This document shows positions 15,804 through 23,500 of a stretch of 64,000 nt of DNA, piece after piece (position 1 is the first letter of the stretch; every line of letters starts with the position of its first letter). Position numbers and translations under genes: made by a program. Source of the DNA: CAYNLY01 sp964398225 (GTDB lineage Bacteria; Pseudomonadota; Zetaproteobacteria; Mariprofundales; Mariprofundaceae); contig CAYNLY010000001.1 of the NCBI GenBank assembly GCA_964398225.1, positions 1-64,000 on the forward strand, in the 5' to 3' direction. Under the pieces are notes generated by a model. The model ran no database searches and was not told the DNA's origin. It saw only the letters and a program-made list of their open reading frames with translations.

Positions 15804-17522
15804 ATGGCGAGGCTTTCCAACAACAAGAAGCGAAAAATCCGGCAATGGCTGGCCGAGGCGGGCGAGGCGCTGCAATCGGGCCGTCTGCCCGAGGCCGAAC
15901 AGGCGGCGATGCGGGTGCTGGAGATCGTTCCGGATCAGCCGGACGCGCTCAATGTTCTGGCCCTGATCATGCACCGGCTCGGGCAGCCCGCCACGGGGAT
16001 TCCGCTTCTGGAGAAGGCGCTCGCTTCGCATCCCGATCATCCCGACACCCTGAGGAACCTGGCCAGCCTGCACGCGGTGACCGGCAACAGCCGCCGTGCC
16101 CTGCAGCTGTTTCAGCGCTATACCGAGCTGGTTCCGGACGATGCCCAGGGCTGGACGGCGCTGGCCGGCGCGCACATCTCGCTGCAGGACTACGCGGGCG
16201 CGCGCATGGCGGCCGAGCGGGCGGTGGCGCTGGATCCCGACCACGGGGAGGCGCTGATGAATCTGGCCATCGTTCGGCGGGAAACCCACCATCCCGGGGG
16301 CTGGGAGCCGCTGATGGCGAAGGCCGTGGCCTGCAACCCCGATCATCCCGACATCCGGTTCAACTATGGCCTGGCGCTTGTCGAGGCCGGGCGCATGCTT
16401 GAAGCCGCCGAACATTTGCGCGCCGCGATCCGGCTCCGGCCCGATTTCGCCGATGCCTGGCGGATGCTGGTGGATGCCGATCCACCGAAGGAATACAACG
16501 ACGAGGTCCGGCGCATGGAGGCCCTGTTCTCCCGGCCCGGGCTTGGCGACGATGAACGCTCCACGCTCGGGTTTGCGCTGGGCAAGGTATGGGAGCGGCT
16601 CGGCGACTACGATCGGGCCTTCGAGTACTACCGGCAGGGCAACGAGTTGCACCGGAAGCGGCTTGTCTACGACATACGCGATGATGAGCGGGATCTCGAG
16701 GAGATCGTTCGGACCTTCACCCCCGAACTGTTCGCAACCCGCGCCGAGGACGGATGTCCGGACGAGACGCCGGTGTTCGTGGTCGGGATGCCGCGATCGG
16801 GAAGCACGCTGATCGAACAGATCCTTTCCTCCCATCCGGAGGTGGAGGGCGTGGGTGAAAGCGCCCTGTTTCGCAATCTCGTGGGCCTCACCGTCGGCAC
16901 AGAAGACGGAAGAATGGACATCCGGGGTCTTGCCGCGCTGGAGGCCGCTCGGCTGCGCGAGCTGGGAGCGAGCTATGTGCGCGAAATGCGCAAGCTTTAC
17001 CCGGAGGCGCGCCGGATCGTCGACAAGGCGCTGCCGAATCTGTGGATGATCGGAGCGATCCACCTCGCGCTTCCGAAGGCGCGCATCATCCACTGCCGGC
17101 GCGATCCGATGGACAACTGTTTTTCCATCTACGCCAACCGCTTCGTCGGGGTGCTGTTCAAGTTCGGCTACGACCTGCGCGAACTGGGCGAGCACTACCG
17201 CCTCTATCAGCGGATGATGGCGCACTGGCGCGCCACGCTTTCTCCGGACCGTTTCCTGGAAGTGGACTACGAGCGGCTGGTCGAGGACCCCGAGCGGGTG
17301 GTCCGGAGAATGCTCGCGTTCTGCGGGCTGGAGTGGCATGAGGACTGCCTGCACTTCTACCGCAGCCGCCGGACCGTGCGCACGACCAGTGTCGCCCAGG
17401 TGCGCCGCCCGATCTATCGGGACTCGGTGGCCCGCTGGCGGCGCTTCGAGCGGCATCTGGGCCCCCTGAAGGAGGCGCTGGGCGCGAACGACGAGTCCGA
17501 TCGAAAAACTAAAGTCGCCTGA
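15804..17522 (+). CDS. TPR-repeat sulfotransferase next to flagellin
   Basis: A 572-residue fusion. Residues from about 10 to 290 are a chain of tetratricopeptide repeats. From about 323 to the end is a sulfotransferase domain with the PAPS 5'-phosphosulfate loop GMPRSGSTLIEQ (328-339) and a later RDPMDNCFSIY segment typical of the 3'-phosphate site. Such enzymes move sulfate from PAPS to hydroxyls of carbohydrates, peptides or lipids. ATG 15804 is chosen over 15798 because GGGAG (15793-15797) is six bases before it. The sigma-28 promoter of fliC overlaps its 3' end, so a link to flagellin modification is possible but unproven. Confidence 0.88.
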   Translation: MARLSNNKKRKIRQWLAEAGEALQSGRLPEAEQAAMRVLEIVPDQPDALNVLALIMHRLGQPATGIPLLEKALASHPDHPDTLRNLASLHAVTGNSRRALQLFQRYTELVPDDAQGWTALAGAHISLQDYAGARMAAERAVALDPDHGEALMNLAIVRRETHHPGGWEPLMAKAVACNPDHPDIRFNYGLALVEAGRMLEAAEHLRAAIRLRPDFADAWRMLVDADPPKEYNDEVRRMEALFSRPGLGDDERSTLGFALGKVWERLGDYDRAFEYYRQGNELHRKRLVYDIRDDERDLEEIVRTFTPELFATRAEDGCPDETPVFVVGMPRSGSTLIEQILSSHPEVEGVGESALFRNLVGLTVGTEDGRMDIRGLAALEAARLRELGASYVREMRKLYPEARRIVDKALPNLWMIGAIHLALPKARIIHCRRDPMDNCFSIYANRFVGVLFKFGYDLRELGEHYRLYQRMMAHWRATLSPDRFLEVDYERLVEDPERVVRRMLAFCGLEWHEDCLHFYRSRRTVRTTSVAQVRRPIYRDSVARWRRFERHLGPLKEALGANDESDRKTKVA

Positions 17523-17536
17523 TCCGCCCCCGATAG
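17510..17536 (+). promoter_or_regulatory. Predicted sigma-28 (FliA) promoter of fliC
   Basis: TAAAGTCG (17510-17517), 11-base spacer, CCCGATAG (17529-17536): 6 of 8 matches to each half of the FliA consensus with exact spacing. The -35 half contains the last codons of the upstream sulfotransferase gene. Transcription would begin near 17543, giving an 85-base leader. Confidence 0.75.
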
Positions 17537-17545
17537 ATACCCCCA

Positions 17546-17576
17546 GACGCCAAGGCGTCGATTCCGGCAAAGCCGG
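17546..17576 (+). promoter_or_regulatory. Two tandem hairpins in the fliC 5' leader
   Basis: GACGCC-AA-GGCGTC (17546-17559) and CCGGC-AAA-GCCGG (17564-17576) are short perfect inverted repeats within the predicted fliC leader. They lie near the predicted transcript 5' end, 50-80 bases before the start codon, and could protect the mRNA or bind a regulator. No function is known. Confidence 0.4.
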
Positions 17577-17627
17577 CATGGCAGGGCAGGAAGTCGCCAT
17601 GAAACCACAACACAAGGAGAGTACACA

Positions 17628-18485
17628 ATGTCAGGACTCGTCGTTCAGACCAACAACGCCGCCATTACGGCACTGAAGCACCTCAACGCGAACAACATCG
17701 ACATGAACAAGTCGCTGGAGCGCTTGAGCTCGGGCTACCGGATCAACAGCGCGGGCGATGATGCCGCAGGCTACGGCATCGCGACCAAGCTGGAAGGTCA
17801 GGGTGCCCGGCTGAAGGCCGCCGCGCTCAACGCCACCCAGGCCCAGGCGATGGTGAAGATGGCCGATGCTGCGATCAATGAGATCCAGAACATGGTCATT
17901 CGCATCCAGACCCTGGCCACCCAGGCCGCGAGCGGCCAGAACTCGGGTGAACTCGGCAAGCTCGAGGCCGAGCGCAAGGCGCTGGAAGCCCAGATCGACC
18001 AGATCGCGAAGGGCACGAACTACAACGGCACCGCGCTGCTCGACGGCACGCTGAACAAGTCGTTCATCGTCGGTGACTCGACGAAGATCGGCACCGGTAC
18101 GGGTGCTGCGACCTACAGCACGGTGAGCGTGGCCATGACTCAGGCATTCACGTCCACCGGTCTGGGACTCGCTGGCAGTGCGGCCTCGGCCTTCACGACC
18201 GTCACCGCGGCCAAGACCTACATCCAGACCGCCCAGACGGCACTGGATACGATCGCCAGCAAGCGCGCGGACTTTGGCGCGGTTCAGAACCGCCTCGAAT
18301 ACGTCAGCGCGAACCTGGCCACGCAGATCGAGCAGAACGCCGCGAGCGTGTCCGTCATCAAGGATGCCGACATGGCCTCCGAGATGGCGAACTTCACGAA
18401 GAGCAAGATCCTGGTGCAGGCCGGTACGGCCATGCTGGCCCAGGCCAACCAGGCATCGCAGAACGTCCTGAGCCTGTTCAGGTAA
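17628..18485 (+). CDS. fliC: Flagellin
   Basis: A 285-residue flagellin with the conserved D0/D1 N-terminus (NTNNAA-like QTNNAAITAL, then LSSGYRINSAGDDAAG) and C-terminus (MASEMANFTKSKILVQAGTAMLAQANQASQNVLSLF). The middle is only about 80 residues, rich in Thr, Ser, Gly and Ala, so the surface D2/D3 domains are nearly absent. It is exported unfolded by the flagellar type III system and polymerises into the filament. AAGGAG (17614-17619) precedes the ATG by eight bases. It has its own sigma-28 promoter and a strong hairpin after the stop. Confidence 0.97.
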   Translation: MSGLVVQTNNAAITALKHLNANNIDMNKSLERLSSGYRINSAGDDAAGYGIATKLEGQGARLKAAALNATQAQAMVKMADAAINEIQNMVIRIQTLATQAASGQNSGELGKLEAERKALEAQIDQIAKGTNYNGTALLDGTLNKSFIVGDSTKIGTGTGAATYSTVSVAMTQAFTSTGLGLAGSAASAFTTVTAAKTYIQTAQTALDTIASKRADFGAVQNRLEYVSANLATQIEQNAASVSVIKDADMASEMANFTKSKILVQAGTAMLAQANQASQNVLSLFR

Positions 18486-18499
18486 GGATGAGACGGCAG

Positions 18500-18526
18500 G
18501 ATCCCCCGGCTCCGCGCCGGGGGATC
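18500..18526 (+). terminator. Strong GC hairpin after fliC, no T run
   Basis: GATCCCCCGGC, loop TCCGC, GCCGGGGGATC: an 11-base-pair perfect stem beginning 15 bases after the flagellin stop and followed by TAGGCC. Without a U tract it is more likely a 3' stability or partial termination element that keeps flagellin mRNA far above flaG-fliD. Confidence 0.6.
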
Positions 18527-18559
18527 TAGGCCGATCCAACGGATAAGGAGGTAACCGCC

Positions 18560-18934
18560 ATGGTCGCTGTCGTTGCAACCAGTGTCGGCGCCGTGCTGTC
18601 TCCGGCATCCGTTGACGTTCGTCCTTCCCCTTCTGCCGGTACGCCGGCCAATGCCCAGCCCGAACAGCGGCCGCAGGCTCCCCTGGCCGAGAAGGCGTCC
18701 CGCCAGCCGACGGAACAGGACGTTCAGAAGGCGGTTGAGCAGGCGAATCGCGAGCTTGCCGGCATGAACCGGACGATCGGATTCGGGTACGAGGAGCGGC
18801 TCGGCCAGATTTATGTCCAGGTACGTGATGCCCGCACCGGCGAGGTGGTCAAGGAAATCCCGCCCAAGGAGTTCATCGAGCACCAGGTCGCCATGCGCGA
18901 GATGCTCGGGCTGCTTCTGGACCGGAAGGCCTGA
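18560..18934 (+). CDS. flaG: FlaG-family flagellar protein
   Basis: A 124-residue protein. The first 50 residues are Pro/Ala/Gln-rich and look disordered. The rest matches FlaG: helix VEQANRELA, then IGFGYEERLGQIYVQV, DARTGEVVKEIPPKEF and a C-terminal helix. FlaG proteins usually sit between fliC and fliD and influence filament length; the mechanism is not well settled. A good AAGGAGG site precedes the ATG. FliD starts two bases after its stop codon, so the two are co-translated. Confidence 0.88.
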   Translation: MVAVVATSVGAVLSPASVDVRPSPSAGTPANAQPEQRPQAPLAEKASRQPTEQDVQKAVEQANRELAGMNRTIGFGYEERLGQIYVQVRDARTGEVVKEIPPKEFIEHQVAMREMLGLLLDRKA

Positions 18935-18935
18935 T

Positions 18936-21278
18936 ATGGCCGGGCTTTCCTCCATCTCGGGGCTTGTTGCGGGCTTCGACACGAAAGGGGCGGTCGACGA
19001 ACTGTTGGCCGCCCGTCGTGTTCAGATCGACAATCTGAACGCCAAGAAGGATCGGGTGCTGGCGCGCCAGGATGCGCTGGCCACGCTGAACGCGGCGATG
19101 CTGGACCTGAAGAACACCGCGCTGAACCTTTCCGATCCATCCACCTTCTACAGTTATACGGCGACGCTGGCTTCGAGCAATCCGTCGGTGCCGGCCTCAT
19201 CCCTGATCGACGTAAGCGGCACCACAGGTCTTGCCGCGGGCGCCCATACCATCGTCGTCCAGCAGCTTGCTCAGGCGCAGCGGGAGGCATCTTCGGCCGC
19301 CGTCCAGGATTCCACGGGGGCGGCCGCGGCCAGCGACACCCAGGCGCTGGGCCTTTCCGGAAGCTTCCAGGTCAACGGCGCCACCATCACGGTTCAGGCC
19401 GGCGATTCGCTGCGGGATATCGCGGCCGCGATCAACCAGGCCAACAGCGGCAGCAACCCGACGGGCGTAACCGCCACGATCATCAAGTCGGCCGCCGGCG
19501 ATTACCGGCTGGTGCTCACCAGCGATGCGACCGGAGCAACCGGATTCACGCTCACCGGAGCCGATCTCGACGCGGGCGGCCCGCTGGCGGGTCTCAATCT
19601 GGGCTCGGCGGGTCAGACCAACGCGCGCCAGACGCTGCAGACACCCCAGGACGCCGTCATCACGCTCGACGGCCTGACCGTCACGCGCTCCAGCAACAAG
19701 ATTTCCGATGCCCTGGCGGGCGTCACGATCGATTTGAAGCAGGCCGATCCCAACACCACGATCACGATGGACATCAATGTGGACCGGGAGGCGGTGCGCG
19801 CATCCGTGCAGTCCTTCGTGGACCAGTTCAATGCGGTGCAGGATTTCATCAACGAGCAGTTCAAGTTCGATGAGAAGACCGGCACGGGCGGTGTGCTCGC
19901 CGGCGACCCGCTGCTGACCAGCATCCAGCGCGCGCTGACCGACAGCCTGATGGCGACGGTTCCGGGTCTGGCCCCGGATCGGAATTCGCTGGTCAAGATC
20001 GGCGTGGAACCCGATGCTCAGGGCCACCTTCAGATCAATCCCGACCTGTTCGACAGCTTTCTGAACACCGATGTCGACGCGATCCGCGACGTGTTCGTGG
20101 CCAGCGGCACGAGCAACAACGATCTTCTGAGCTACATCACCAGCCAGAACAGCCCCTCGGGCACCTACAGCGTCAACATCACCCAGCCGGCCACACGCGC
20201 GGCCGTGACCGGCACGACCGACCTGGTTGCGGGTACGCTGGCTTCAGCCGAAACAGTGACCATCACGACCGGCGCCGGCGCCCAGGCGGTCGTCGCGCTT
20301 ACGGCAGGCATGAACCAGCAGCAGGTGATCGATGCGTTGAATGCCGAGTTTGCCAAGAGCTATACCGAAACCCATCAGCTGAGCGCCGCGCTTACGGCTG
20401 GAGGGCAGCCGGCCACCGGTTCGACAACCTTCGCCCAGCTGGGCCTGGGTGTTGCCGCCGGCGATACCATCACGATCGGCGGCACCACGCGGTCGGGGGC
20501 CAGCGTCAACGCAAGCTTCACGATTCTCGATCCCGCCACGGATACGCTCGGCGACTTGCTGACGACCATCAACCAGGCCTTCGGCCAGCAGGCCACCGCG
20601 GCGATCGATGCGTCCGGGCACATCACGCTCACCGAGAACCAGAGTGGTGCCAGCCAGCTTTCGCTTGCGCTCACCGCCAACAACGAAGGCGGGGGAACGC
20701 TCGATTTCGGCACCGATACGGTCGTGACCGAAGGGCGTTCCGCACTCCGGCTGGAAGCGCTGGCTGCCGGCACAGGGGTGCGCATTCAGGCTCGCGACTA
20801 TGGCTCCGCCTACTCGTTCAGCATCAGCCAGAGTGTGGATGGCCTGGGCATTCCGAACCAGACCGCATCGGGACAGGACGTGGCCGGCACGATCAACGGT
20901 CTTGCGGCCACGGGCTCAGGTCAGCTGCTGACCGGAACCACAGGGGATGTCAACGGGCTTGTGGTGATGTACCAGGGCTCGGCCACCGGAGCGGTCGGCG
21001 ACATTTCCCTCGGGGTCGGAATTGCCGCCTCCTATCGCGGACTTCTGGACATGTTCGCGAACCCGGTTGTGGGGCTGATCAACCAGGCGGTCCAGGCCGA
21101 GCAGTCGGTGGCCGATGCAATCGATGCCCAGATCAGCGATCTGGAGCGACAGCTCGCGATCAAGCGGGAGCAGCTCACCAAGTCGTTCGCCCGCATGGAG
21201 GAGGCGATGGCGCTGTTTCAGTCGACGGGCGACTACCTCACCGCCCAGATCGACGCGATGAATGCGAAGAACAACTAA
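18936..21278 (+). CDS. fliD: Flagellar filament cap protein FliD (HAP2)
   Basis: A 780-residue FliD, far longer than the 450-500 residues of enteric FliD. The N-terminus (LSSISGLVAGFDTKGAVDELLAARR) and the C-terminus (GLVVMYQG, then a helical region ending in MEEAMALFQSTGDYLTAQIDAM) are typical. The extra length is in the exposed middle, about residues 380-620, a Thr/Ala/Gly-rich beta-strand region with repeated ITIGG/TFAQLGLG-like segments. FliD caps the filament and folds incoming flagellin; the expanded domain would face outward and might act in adhesion. ATG 18936 follows the flaG stop directly. Confidence 0.95.
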   Translation: MAGLSSISGLVAGFDTKGAVDELLAARRVQIDNLNAKKDRVLARQDALATLNAAMLDLKNTALNLSDPSTFYSYTATLASSNPSVPASSLIDVSGTTGLAAGAHTIVVQQLAQAQREASSAAVQDSTGAAAASDTQALGLSGSFQVNGATITVQAGDSLRDIAAAINQANSGSNPTGVTATIIKSAAGDYRLVLTSDATGATGFTLTGADLDAGGPLAGLNLGSAGQTNARQTLQTPQDAVITLDGLTVTRSSNKISDALAGVTIDLKQADPNTTITMDINVDREAVRASVQSFVDQFNAVQDFINEQFKFDEKTGTGGVLAGDPLLTSIQRALTDSLMATVPGLAPDRNSLVKIGVEPDAQGHLQINPDLFDSFLNTDVDAIRDVFVASGTSNNDLLSYITSQNSPSGTYSVNITQPATRAAVTGTTDLVAGTLASAETVTITTGAGAQAVVALTAGMNQQQVIDALNAEFAKSYTETHQLSAALTAGGQPATGSTTFAQLGLGVAAGDTITIGGTTRSGASVNASFTILDPATDTLGDLLTTINQAFGQQATAAIDASGHITLTENQSGASQLSLALTANNEGGGTLDFGTDTVVTEGRSALRLEALAAGTGVRIQARDYGSAYSFSISQSVDGLGIPNQTASGQDVAGTINGLAATGSGQLLTGTTGDVNGLVVMYQGSATGAVGDISLGVGIAASYRGLLDMFANPVVGLINQAVQAEQSVADAIDAQISDLERQLAIKREQLTKSFARMEEAMALFQSTGDYLTAQIDAMNAKNN

Positions 21279-21282
21279 TCGC

Positions 21283-21309
21283 TTCAGTCGGCCCTCCGGC
21301 AGCCGATAA
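21283..21309 (+). promoter_or_regulatory. Predicted sigma-28 (FliA) promoter of fliS
   Basis: TTCAGTCG (21283-21290), 11-base spacer, GCCGATAA (21302-21309). The -10 half is a perfect match to the FliA consensus and the spacing is exact; the -35 half matches at 4 of 8, but shares 6 of 8 with the fliC promoter. It starts four bases after the fliD stop. Confidence 0.65.
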
Positions 21310-21358
21310 ATCCTATCAGCGCGAGGAACGCCGGATGAATCGGGCAAGGAGGCAGGAG

Positions 21359-21775
21359 ATGACCGGATACAAGGCATATCAGGGACAGCAGGTGCAGGGG
21401 GCGGGACCGCTGGGGCTCGTGCTTCTCACCTACGAGGCATTGTTCAGGTCCCTGGCCAGGGCGCGTCAGGCGATCGAGGCGCGGGATCTGGCCGCCGAGG
21501 CCGAACACACCGGCCGGGCGATGGAAGCATTGATTGAACTGTCCACCTCGCTCGACATGGAGGCGGGCGGCGACATCGCGGCGAGCCTCGCAAGCCTCTA
21601 CCAGTACATGATGAACCGGCTGACCGACGGGCTGTGCTCACGTTCGACCGAGGCGGTGGACGAGGTCATGCAGCTCGTTCAGACGCTGCGCGAAGGCTGG
21701 ACGGAGCTCGCCAACCGTCAGAATGCGGCCGCTTCTGCTGAGTCGGGGAGCGAGGCTCATGTCGCCCACGCCTGA
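21359..21775 (+). CDS. fliS: Flagellin export chaperone FliS
   Basis: A 138-residue helical protein. It has the FliS pattern: KAYQGQQVQGAGPLGLVLLTYEALFRSLARA, a middle helix with LIELSTSLDMEAGGDIAASLASLYQYM, and a final helix with VQTLREGW. FliS binds the C-terminus of flagellin and prevents early polymerisation before export. ATG 21359 is chosen because AAGGAGG (21346-21352) lies six bases before it; the upstream ATG at 21335 has no site. It has its own predicted sigma-28 promoter and overlaps the next gene by 17 bases. Confidence 0.92.
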   Translation: MTGYKAYQGQQVQGAGPLGLVLLTYEALFRSLARARQAIEARDLAAEAEHTGRAMEALIELSTSLDMEAGGDIAASLASLYQYMMNRLTDGLCSRSTEAVDEVMQLVQTLREGWTELANRQNAAASAESGSEAHVAHA

Positions 21776-22136
21776 GGATCCCACCGCGCTGATGGAGCAC
21801 GCCCGCAGCGAACTTGCGCATTGCGAGGCGCTGGTCCGGGCGGGCCGCTGGGATCGGCTTGGAGTTCAGACCGAAGCCTATCGACAGGCGCTGGATCGCC
21901 TGGTCCGGGCATGCCAGTCGGCTCCCGAAGCCGAGAGGGCACGATGGCGGGAGGAACTGGTGCAGCTTTCCCGCCGCCAGCGCCGGGTGATGGCCCTTGT
22001 GGAGCGCGCGATGCAGGATGCGCTTGAAGGTCGTCACGCCATCGGCCAGGCACTGGCTCTGCTGGCCGCCCAGCGGCGGTTTGTGGCGATGCTTCCGACG
22101 GCGCCATCCGCCCCGGCCTACGCCTGCGCAGGCTGA
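21759..22136 (+). CDS. FliT-like flagellar chaperone (probable)
   Basis: A 125-residue, almost wholly helical protein rich in Arg, Ala, Glu and Leu. The position right after fliS, with a 17-base overlap, and the size fit FliT, the chaperone for FliD, but sequence similarity in this family is weak and I see no defining motif. ATG 21759 is preferred over the frame's first ATG at 21723, which lies deeper in fliS. An alternative reading is an unrelated FliS-linked small helical protein. Confidence 0.6.
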   Translation: MSPTPEDPTALMEHARSELAHCEALVRAGRWDRLGVQTEAYRQALDRLVRACQSAPEAERARWREELVQLSRRQRRVMALVERAMQDALEGRHAIGQALALLAAQRRFVAMLPTAPSAPAYACAG

Positions 22137-22149
22137 AGGAGCCGGCCTT

Positions 22150-22178
22150 TTTTCCACGCTCCCCGGTTGCGCTATACT
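22150..22178 (+). promoter_or_regulatory. Predicted promoter of the APC permease gene
   Basis: TTTTCC (22150-22155), 17-base spacer, TATACT (22173-22178). The -10 box is close to consensus; the -35 is weak. Transcription should start near 22185, with GTG at 22208. Confidence 0.45.
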
Positions 22179-22207
22179 GATGAAAGGCAACGGCCGGCGG
22201 AGGGGGC

Positions 22208-23500
22208 GTGGGCGTCACGGATACGGCTTCGTCGAAGGCGCTTGGACTGATCGAGCTTCTCGCGATCGGCATCGGCGGCATGATCGGCGGCGGCATCTTC
22301 TCGGTGCTGGGGCTTGCCGTGGGTATTGCCGGCAATGCGGCGCCGCTGGCCTTCGCCCTGGGTGGGGCCGTGGCGATGTTTGCCGGCTACTCCTATGTGC
22401 GTCTGGCGCTCCGGTATCGAACCGAGGGCGCAAGCTTCACCTACCTTGACTACGCATTTCCGGACAGCCCCTGGATCGCCGCCGTCACCGGCTGGACGGT
22501 CATTGTCGGATACATCGGCACGCTGGCGCTGTATGCGTTCACCTTCGGAGCCTACGGCGCCGATCTTCTGGGCTGGCCCGGCTCCGTAGCGCTTCGGCAC
22601 GGACTTTCGGTTCTGGTGCTCGTCGCATTCATGTACGTCAACCTTCGGGGCGCAAGAATGAGCGGGCTTACCGAGGATGCCTTCGTCTATGGCAAGCTGA
22701 TCCTGCTTGCGGGGCTTGCGCTGGCGGGTCTGGGCGCGGTTGAACCGGACAGGTTCCGGCCCTGGCCCGACCGCGGGTGGCTCGCTCCCTTGATGGCGGG
22801 TGCGCTGGTGTTCGTTGCCTTCGAGGGCTTTCAGCTGATCACGAACGCCGTGCTCGAGGCAAGGGATCCCGAAAGGAACCTGCCCCGGGCGATCTACGGT
22901 TCGGTGCTCGCGGTGAGTCTGGTGTATGTTCTTCTTGCCGTCGTGGCCGTCGGAGCGCTTGATCAGCACACCCTGGTGAAGGCGAGGGAATACGCGCTGG
23001 CGGTGGCCGCCCGGCCCGTGCTTGGGGACGCCGGGCCGGTGCTGGTTGATCTGGCCGCGATGATGGCCACGGCCTCGGCCATCAACGCCACGATGTTCGG
23101 TGCCGCCCGGATGATGGCCGATATGGCGCGCAATCACGAGATGCCCCGTCCGTTCTCGTTTCGCAATCGGGTCCGGGTTCCCTGGGCGGCCGTGGCGACG
23201 ATGACGGCGCTTGCGCTGGTGTTCACGCTGCTTGGCGGTCTCGGGCTGATCGCGTCGTTTTCGAGCCTTACGTTCCTGATTGTCTGCTTTTCGGTCAGCG
23301 TGGCGCACTGGCGTCTTGTGGGAAGGACCGGAGGGCGGCGCCCGGTGATCCTGACCGGATGGCTGCTCATGCTGGGTTCGATCGCGATGCTGCTCGAGCA
23401 CCTGGCCCGGAACGATCCGGAAACACTGCTCTGGATCGCTGCAATCTACGGATTCGTCGCGCTCGCCGAAGCCGGGTACCGCACGCTGGGGCGCGACTAG
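22208..23500 (+). CDS. APC-superfamily amino acid permease
   Basis: A 430-residue inner membrane transporter with about twelve hydrophobic helices. The N-terminal helix carries the APC glycine motif GIGGMIGGGIFSVLG, and helix 6 has the VAFEGFQLITN segment that lines the substrate path in this family. The substrate is not evident; related proteins carry amino acids or polyamines. The start is GTG with a GGAGG-like site before it. It has its own predicted promoter. Its TAG stop shares one CTAG with the stop of convergent algC. Confidence 0.87.
   Translation: MGVTDTASSKALGLIELLAIGIGGMIGGGIFSVLGLAVGIAGNAAPLAFALGGAVAMFAGYSYVRLALRYRTEGASFTYLDYAFPDSPWIAAVTGWTVIVGYIGTLALYAFTFGAYGADLLGWPGSVALRHGLSVLVLVAFMYVNLRGARMSGLTEDAFVYGKLILLAGLALAGLGAVEPDRFRPWPDRGWLAPLMAGALVFVAFEGFQLITNAVLEARDPERNLPRAIYGSVLAVSLVYVLLAVVAVGALDQHTLVKAREYALAVAARPVLGDAGPVLVDLAAMMATASAINATMFGAARMMADMARNHEMPRPFSFRNRVRVPWAAVATMTALALVFTLLGGLGLIASFSSLTFLIVCFSVSVAHWRLVGRTGGRRPVILTGWLLMLGSIAMLLEHLARNDPETLLWIAAIYGFVALAEAGYRTLGRD

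Noticed and set aside
13517..15826. A 769-residue open frame antisense to recG
   Set aside because: It has no family motifs, is His- and Arg-rich, and lies opposite all RecG motifs.
17599..17628. A small upstream reading frame starting at ATG 17599 in the fliC leader
   Set aside because: It has no ribosome site at the usual distance and runs out of frame into fliC; it is probably chance.
23104..23112. GCCGATAT inside the permease gene as a FliA promoter
   Set aside because: It is within coding sequence on the sense strand, with no matching -35 half 11 bases upstream, and no flagellar gene follows.
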